A DNA stretch of 64,000 bases, from positions 339,792,793-339,856,792 of the forward strand of contig NC_081408.1 in NCBI RefSeq assembly GCF_030272615.1, given 5' to 3'. Of this stretch, positions 56,393 through 64,000 are shown piece by piece. The stretch is from Cryptomeria japonica (taxonomy: Eukaryota; Streptophyta; Pinopsida; Cupressales; Cupressaceae). The notes beneath the pieces were generated by a model. That model was not told where the DNA came from and did not search any database. It saw only the letters and a list, made by a program, of their open reading frames with translations. A program made the position numbers and the translations under genes. Within the stretch, counting starts at the first letter, position 1. The number at the start of each line of letters is the position of its first letter.

Positions 56393-57458
56393 TGAGATTC
56401 CACACACTTTACATGAAATCAAGAATATATAGCATCCACCCTTATTTCATATTAATAAGGGGTTCCCGTTGGGATCACATGCTCCTCACATTGTTCCTGT
56501 TGACATTCATTATTCATGTACATCTTCTTTCTCCTCTATTGTGTTTATTAGTTTTTAATATTTTCTCTATTATATTCATTGTGATATTGATTAGATGTAG
56601 TTATTTTAGTTGTTATCTATCAATAGCCCCTATCATGGTTTCTATATCAAGTTTTCTATTGATGAAGGAAATAATCTGAGGATATAAATGTGAAGAACTC
56701 TCAAAGAATTTTCTAATTTTTTTTATGTATAATGGTGTATATTGTGTGACCATACAACATTAGCAACATTATGAGTAGAATTGACTAGTCGAGAGGATAC
56801 CATTATTTTAATAGAATCTATTGTTATTGAATTCAAATTATTTAGGAAGATATTATCATCTTTTTTCTGGATCACATTCTAATGAAATATACATTTGACA
56901 TAGGTTGTTATTTTTTCCTTGTTTATCTTTTCAAATAGTGTCAATAAGATCACACCATATGGCATTGGCATGTCCTTTCATCACATCCATGTAAAGAAGG
57001 TAGTATATAACACCTTGATATGGGTGATCAATGATGAGAAGGTAACAATTTAATAGTCAATTGCATTATGCAAAGTATGAAGAAGATATACAAAAAGGTG
57101 GAAGTGATTCTTATGTGTATAATAGATGATCTGTTAGTCTCTATTCTTAGTGTCAATCGTTTGTTGTGATGGGAGTAAAAGTTGCCCTTGATCAATCAAC
57201 ACCATATTTGATGAGCAGGTAGCAATTAGTTTGAAGGAATTTTTTGCAAGTGCAATGCACAAAGTAATAGATAATGAAATTGTAGTCACCTTCTCAAATA
57301 TCAGAAAATATATTTTATTTCTTTTCATTGAGATTTAAGTGACTAATTTGGTGACAAACTAAGAGGCAAAAAAAAGCTAGACATGAAAATGCTACATAAT
57401 GAGGTAGAAAGAAAAAAGTGGCAATGCCTATTCCTACATGATGTTGGTTGAGGAGGGT

Positions 57459-57533
57459 TAATTTCCTAAGAAGCAGAAAATGTGTTCCTTTGTTGATCGT
57501 TGAAGTAGAATATGTAGTTATAATGGCAGTTTA
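57459..57533 (+). pseudogene. Copia-type RNase H remnant, unit 2
   Basis: Counterpart of 13,101-13,174; one frame reads RKCVPLLIVEVEYVVIMAV. Surrounding frames are closed by stops. Confidence 0.5.
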
Positions 57534-57787
57534 AATGTGAGAATTATTTTGAGTTATCAATCAAGGAAGAAGCAATCGGGGCTTCTTGATAATATCTTTT
57601 TTATGTAAAGATCAGTTTTTAATTGGGTGCATTTTTGGTGAAATTGACATCCAATGGTTTTTTCAATTTAAGGGAGTCTAGCTAGAATAATTTCTAAGGG
57701 GTATTTACAAATAGTGCATAAGATAGATTAATAGTTATTAGATAGATTAATAGGTATTAGATAGTAAAAAATAAATTAATAATATTA

Positions 57788-57957
57788 TGTTGGTTAGTTA
57801 TTAATAGGGATTAGTTATTGTTAATTATTTGTTTGTTTTTTGGTGATGTGTAATTAGTTGATTGAAAGACTTTATAAAATAAGAAAATTTTTGGTTGATT
57901 TTTAATTGAATGAAGAATTACTTGTATATTTGAGGTGGTGTCTCAAATTCTTCAACA
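57788..57957 (+). repeat. Probable copia LTR, unit 2
   Basis: 170 bp, TGTTGGTTAG to CTTCAACA, with TATAAAAT near 57,873; matches 13,430-13,599 in length and ends. Confidence 0.5.
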
Positions 57958-58869
<912 letters not shown>

Positions 58870-58883
58870 GCAGATTTATTCAT

Positions 58884-61180
58884 ACAAAGTATAGTCATAC
58901 ACATAAAGTGAATACTTAAGTTATAAAACATAAACATGCTAAAGTCCAAACATGATGCACATGGAGTTTATTTGAATATGACAAAGTTTAAAGGCACACA
59001 ACATAAACTGAATGCCAAATTTAGTTCAAATACACACATAACACCTATTGAATATCCAAATTAACTTTCAGCAGGCCAAATCAGAGATCAAGAGGCAAGC
59101 AAGAATATAGCGATGGTACTCAGATAACCATTTTTTTAATTTTATGAAATATTGGTTTTTCACCGAACATGCACTTGTTTGTTCAACACATTGGTAAAAA
59201 TAGGAAACTAATTCAAAAAAATTCAGAAAAATATCTATGCCCTAGGTATTGATGTCTTCTTTCTAACCAAAAAAATAAATTGAATGTCGATATATGTAGA
59301 ACAAGTTATGTGTTCAAACCTAAACCTATGTTTGAATTATAACTAGTCCAACTTCAAAACTTAATAAAATGAAAAACTTTCAACATATCACTATCAAACC
59401 AACAACAAGCCTTGGATATTGATGTTACAAATCAAAACTCAAAATAATTGAGATTTATCATTTATAGAAAAGAATTTATGCATTTTAGGAGGCACATCAC
59501 TCTTTAAAAATGAAGTTTGATGTAAGAAACTACTTTCTGAGGGAGATGGAAAATAAAATAAAAAATCTTCGAAAAATTTTGAAAAAATATATTTAGAATC
59601 TACAGACAAAATGCTACAAATCACTAATTTACATATCTTCAAATTCTTAATAGTTTTAAAGTTATAGTTGTCGGAAGTTGAAGATTATTTTAAAAGTGTT
59701 CATCTCAGTATCAAAAGTGGGAACCATTGTTGTGAGTTCGCCCAAGTACAAACACACACAAAGTGAATGCTAAAGTTCAAAGACACTTCACCAAAGTAAA
59801 ACATGAACCATGCACAAACTAAAATTAAGTTTAAACATGTCAACGTACAAACATTATAGACAATGTGAGTGCTAAAGTTCAAAGACACTTTATATTAAAG
59901 TTCAAATATGCAACATAACTATATGTCAAAGTTAATACACTCTTCACACAAAGTGAATCATGAAAGTTCAAGCATACTCACACATGCAAAAGTACAAACA
60001 CAAATAAAGTGGTTGCCATACTTAAAACACATAACGCTAAATATAATACACATCATATGCTTACATGCAAAATAAATGTGTGTGTACACACACACACACA
60101 CACACAACCACAAAGTTAACATTAACACATGCACACACACGCACACACACACACACAATGAATGCAATGGCACAAACATGCACCAGAATAAGGTGAGCAT
60201 AATTGAAGTTTGTTCATAAATACTTTCCATACAATGTGTAAATTAAAATTTGTTCATAGTCCACAAAATAGAAAAGAAAAAATGGATGTCAAAGTTGTTT
60301 CCAACATGTACACCACGTTGAATGCCAATGTTAGTTCAAATAACACCCCATAAAGTAAATGTAAAAAATAACTCTCAAACAAACACACACACACACACAA
60401 ACAAACAAACAAATTGTGAATTTTAAACAATAATTCACATAAAGTACAACCATACACATAAAATGAATACTAAAGGTTTAAAACAAAAACATGGTGCACA
60501 TGGAGTTTATTTGAATATGACAAAGTTTATAGGCACATGACATAAATTCCATGCCAAATTTAGTTCAAATACACACACAACACAAATTGAATATCCAAAT
60601 TAACTTTCAAACATAGACACAAACACAACACATGAAGTTTGTTTAAACATAACAACATTAAAATACACACTCAACAAATTAAATCTCAAAGTTAGGTCCA
60701 ATATACATGACACAATGTGAATACCACATTTAAAAATTAACTATCAAATACATATGCACAATTCAAATAAAATAAAAAATAAAAGCATGCTAGAGTTTTA
60801 CCACACATGAAACAAACATGCAAATTTGTTTAAACACATATATTTTGTTCAAACATATAAAATTAAAACATATTTCAGAAAAAAAATACTTGGACCACAT
60901 ACATACTTAACACTTAAGTTTAAACATGCCAAGATACAAACACACAAAAAGTGAATGCTAAAGTTCAAAGACACTTCACTAAAGTTCAAGAATCAACCAC
61001 ATACAAACTAAATTAAGTTTAAACATGTCAAGGTACAAATGCATACAAAGTGAATGGTAAAGTTAAAAGACACTTTATAGTAAAGTTCAAACATGCAACA
61101 TAACTTGGTGTCAAAGTTAATGAACTCTTCACACATTGTGAATGTGAAAGTTCAAACATAATCACACATGTTACTAGATT
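58884..61180. repeat. A/C-rich degenerate repeat field, unit 2
   Basis: Counterpart of 13,636-15,930, with the same recurring CACAAAGTGAATG-TAAAGTTCAAA motif and the same nested long direct repeat (58,884-59,070 and 60,440-60,620). Confidence 0.7.
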
Positions 61181-61984
61181 AAATTATTATTGAAAGATAT
61201 TGTGATACTTAAATAATTAAACTACATTGTAAATGCCAAATTATTAAATGTGATGAAATAAATTAAAAATTAAAAATTTTATGAAATAAAAAACAATATA
61301 AAATTTAACACGTAGACACTAGATTGAAAAGAATGGTCATGCCCAATGACCATTCCTCACAGCCTTGAGAAAGGGGCCATTTCAACCCCTCCCAAATAAA
61401 AATTTGGCATTAAACAACAAATCTGTTTACACATTAATTTACAAATTTTAATTTCAGCAACTAATTCAAAAGTGGAACATTTTCTTCAATTCTAAATATA
61501 AAATCTTGCATTCAACAAGCCATTCAAGATTCCTAGCATTTTTTCCTAAAAAGTAAATCAATGTTCAAATGCATGCTTTACAAGTAGTGGATGCCAAAGT
61601 GAACCACACTAAATAAACAAGTCTAAAATCCACTTTAAACAAATAATTAATGTATGAGAAAGATACGCACTCGATATAAACAATAGAGGCAAATCAATAT
61701 CCCCTAGAAATATCAAACTGGATCAAATATAACTTAATGCCAAACTTCAAAACCATGCTTCAATAGGCAATAAGTAAATCAATGTTCAAGCACAATTACA
61801 CCACCATTCTTACAATATTTTCGAATAAGAGAAAACAGGTTTTGATGGGCCCCTAAAACCCATTACAACTAAAAGAACAAAAGATTTACATTAGAGCACA
61901 ACAAAACAAAAAGACAATAAAATAAGGAAAGACAACTGATGAAATAAATGCTAGCAAACAAGAGACATCAAGTCACAGACCAAA

Positions 61985-63271
61985 ACCCAAAGACCAAAGC
62001 TTGTAAAGTCTCAATTTTCCTTGCTTCCTGGGCTTGCTTAGTTTTAATGACTGCAATTTCTTTATGCATCTAGAGGAACACCTTTTTGAAGCTATCCATG
62101 CCAATATTGATGCTAAGATCAATATCCAAGTGATGATCTTGTTGGTTCTTATCACCAGTGGTGTCAAGATTAACTTCCAGACCAACCTCCTGGTTCTTAT
62201 CATCAGTGGTATCAAGATTAACGTCCAGACCAACCTCCCTGATATTAGAGCTTTGAGCTTCTTTCATGGTCGTATCCTTCTCCATTATACCCTTATCCTT
62301 CAACTCAGTCATGAGAGGTGACGGGTCCTTAGTGCCCACATCCTTATTTTTTGGGGTCTTTTTTTCTACTTCTGGTTCAAAAGGGTTTGGACCTCCTCAA
62401 TTCCAGTATCTGTGTAATTGTCAGTCGCATAATCCTCCTCATACCAATTATCCTCATCTTCCCCTCTCTGTTTCTTTTTTATTGACCCTTTGTTTTGTTT
62501 CCCTTGTTCTGTTTTTCTATTTTTTCTACTAGACCCAGCAATTTGGGGGTCATCCTCTATCTCAGTATCTGTTTCATAGCCTTCTCCTTCCTGATCATCA
62601 GAGTCTTTGAAATCCTCATTCGAATCAAACTTCTTAGCTATATTCAACTGGACAATCATGTTCTTTATGTGATTATACAAACTCACCATCAAACCTTCGT
62701 GAATTGCAAGGTTCATAATGGGGCTGGATATGGAATCCTTGATCCCCGCATTTAGGGCACAAAAAAGATAACATGACAAGGAAATTTTATCTTTATACCT
62801 AAAATGATTAAGTAAGACAAAGTGGTAGTTGTAAACCCTAGTGTATCTTCCATCAAGAATGATAAATTCTATTACATCAACTAAAACCCTTTGCTAGATT
62901 AATTTAATTACCTTTGGCAAGAAGTAGGTATGGTTGCACTTCACCAATCTTTCCTTTTCCACCTCATTCTTCAGAAATTTCTTCACAATAGCGTCTGAAA
63001 TCTTTCTATCCCTATAAAACTTGATGCCCTCCATCGGAAGACCTGTTGCCTTCGCAATCATGGATTCAGTCACTTTGACCTTCCTATTTTCAATGGTTAA
63101 CGTTCCTTCATTCTAGCCATTCTTGAATATTCTCATAATTTCGGGTTGTTTCTCCTGCATATTTTCCATGAAATCAATCATTTTGGCCTCTTGAAGGATT
63201 TCCTAGACCTGCAGATGACTCTTCCATTTCTCAATGGTGGTAGCCTCCATTCTCTTTCCTTTTCCACCCAT
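61985..63271 (-). pseudogene. MGG-ORF copy B2
   Basis: The ATG at 63,269-63,271 opens MGGKGKRMEATTIEKW. It carries MEGIKFYRDRKI, the YHFVLLNHFRYKDKISLSCYL frame and IHEGLMVSLYNHIKN. The acidic/basic middle reads DSNEDFKDSDDQEGEG and KKQRGEDEDNWYEEDY (62,779-62,366, open for 137 codons), followed by DVNLDTTDDKNQEVG repeats. The C-terminal coiled coil is missing: 476 bp present in unit 1 (16,750-17,226) are deleted between two AAA triplets, joining the ORF straight to its 3' region. Confidence 0.75.
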
Positions 63272-63499
63272 GATACCATTGATGTCGATAGTCTGTAATT
63301 CCCACCCGATTCCTTTCTTCACATTAAACTTTTTGTGATAATCCTCTTGAATTATGTAGGAGTTTCTGATGCTATTGTTGAAGAGGGATAAAAATGCCCA
63401 TAAATCATGCGAAGTTAATCTACACTGATTACTATACCTCCTTCCCGGATGTCTACAGATCTAGCTCCTGCTACCATGATATCTCCTTACACCTCGAGA

Positions 63500-64000
63500 A
63501 ATGATTTCATATCTGACCCTACTTTCCATGATATCTTTCATAACTTAAGATATCATGTGCCGCACATAGTAGCACCCCTTTGCCATTCCAGGTAATAATT
63601 ATCTCGCTCCATACAGCCTCATTGGCTGCCTAGTCAATGCTCGGATTGGCCTCTCTATACACATGGGCAATGTGGCATTTTTTAAACCCCTGTAGAAACT
63701 CCCTAGCGGACTCAATGATGTTCTTGATAGTACATGAAGGTTGATGATTATTGAGAAGGCAGTTAATAATATTTTTAGAGTCACCTTCCAACCATAGCAT
63801 TTTGACCACTAAATAAGAGGCCAATTTAATAGATTGAAGGGTGCCCATACCTTTTGCCATATGATTGGTCTAAATTCCTAAGGGATAGGCCACCACCCCA
63901 ATACAAAATCCAACCCCATTCCAAATGACACCACCGCAACCAAGCGGACTTGGATTTCCTTTCGCCCCGTCCCATCAAAGTTGGCCTTAAACCACTCATT
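63500..64000 (-). pseudogene. RNase H domain upstream of MGG-ORF B2 (cut by window edge)
   Basis: Counterpart of 18,735-19,257. MAKGMGTLQSIKLASYLVVK, WLEGDSKNIINCLLNN, IKNIIESAREFLQGF and KCHIAHVYREANPSID form a continuous 76-codon frame (63,860-63,630), better preserved than in unit 1. The catalytic Asp region (FDG) lies near 63,970 and the domain continues beyond the window. Confidence 0.75.

Overview
The window is repeat-rich, AT-rich plant nuclear DNA. The evidence is plant-type retrotransposons: a chromodomain Ty3/gypsy element primed by initiator-Met tRNA, a TRIM, copia remnants, and LINE ORF2 tails with a zf-RVT plus RNase H module. Genes are sparse and most coding sequence is decayed transposon. 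The style suits a large gymnosperm (conifer-like) genome, but no single-copy marker proves that. No rRNA, tRNA or CRISPR was seen.

Layout. Positions 1-19,228 (unit 1) and 38,118-64,000 (unit 2) are two direct-orientation copies of the same sequence, about 38.1 kb apart. Both run off the window, so the true ends are unknown. In order, each unit carries: (a) an ORF here called MGG-ORF, on the minus strand; (b) a Ty3/gypsy chromovirus on the plus strand with full LTRs and an ATAAT target duplication, inserted between the MGG-ORF and (c) a minus-strand LINE zf-RVT/RNase H tail; (d) AT-rich DNA with a roughly 350-bp TRIM and a copia RNase H/LTR remnant; (e) an A/C-rich degenerate repeat field; (f) a second MGG-ORF with an RNase H domain upstream, again on the minus strand. 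The units differ by indels. Unit 2 alone has a 4.36-kb segment holding a spliced Cys-rich secreted-peptide gene candidate. It also has a 0.9-kb segment with a long TC/AC microsatellite and a scrambled LTR/RNase H duplication with a 41-bp filler. Unit 1 has a plus-strand MGG-ORF (19,258-20,844) head-to-head with the minus copy.

The DNA between the units holds the most striking object: a DNA transposon of about 12.6 kb (23,054-35,676). It has inverted termini starting GGGTAAGTGCACAAAGATGG and a candidate 4-bp AACA target duplication. Inside are a decayed DDE-like transposase (27,297-30,200), a second plus-strand ORF with a similar 5' exon, a convergent multi-exon gene (35,410-32,710), and several internal repeat arrays. 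It interrupts an older minus-strand retroelement (22,440-23,053 and 35,677-36,650).

Nearly every ORF carries stops or frameshifts, so this looks like silent, decaying DNA. The intact-looking parts worth following are the Cys-rich peptide, the convergent spliced gene of the big transposon, and the repeated 'RNase H then MGG-ORF' order, which differs from the usual plant LINE plan.
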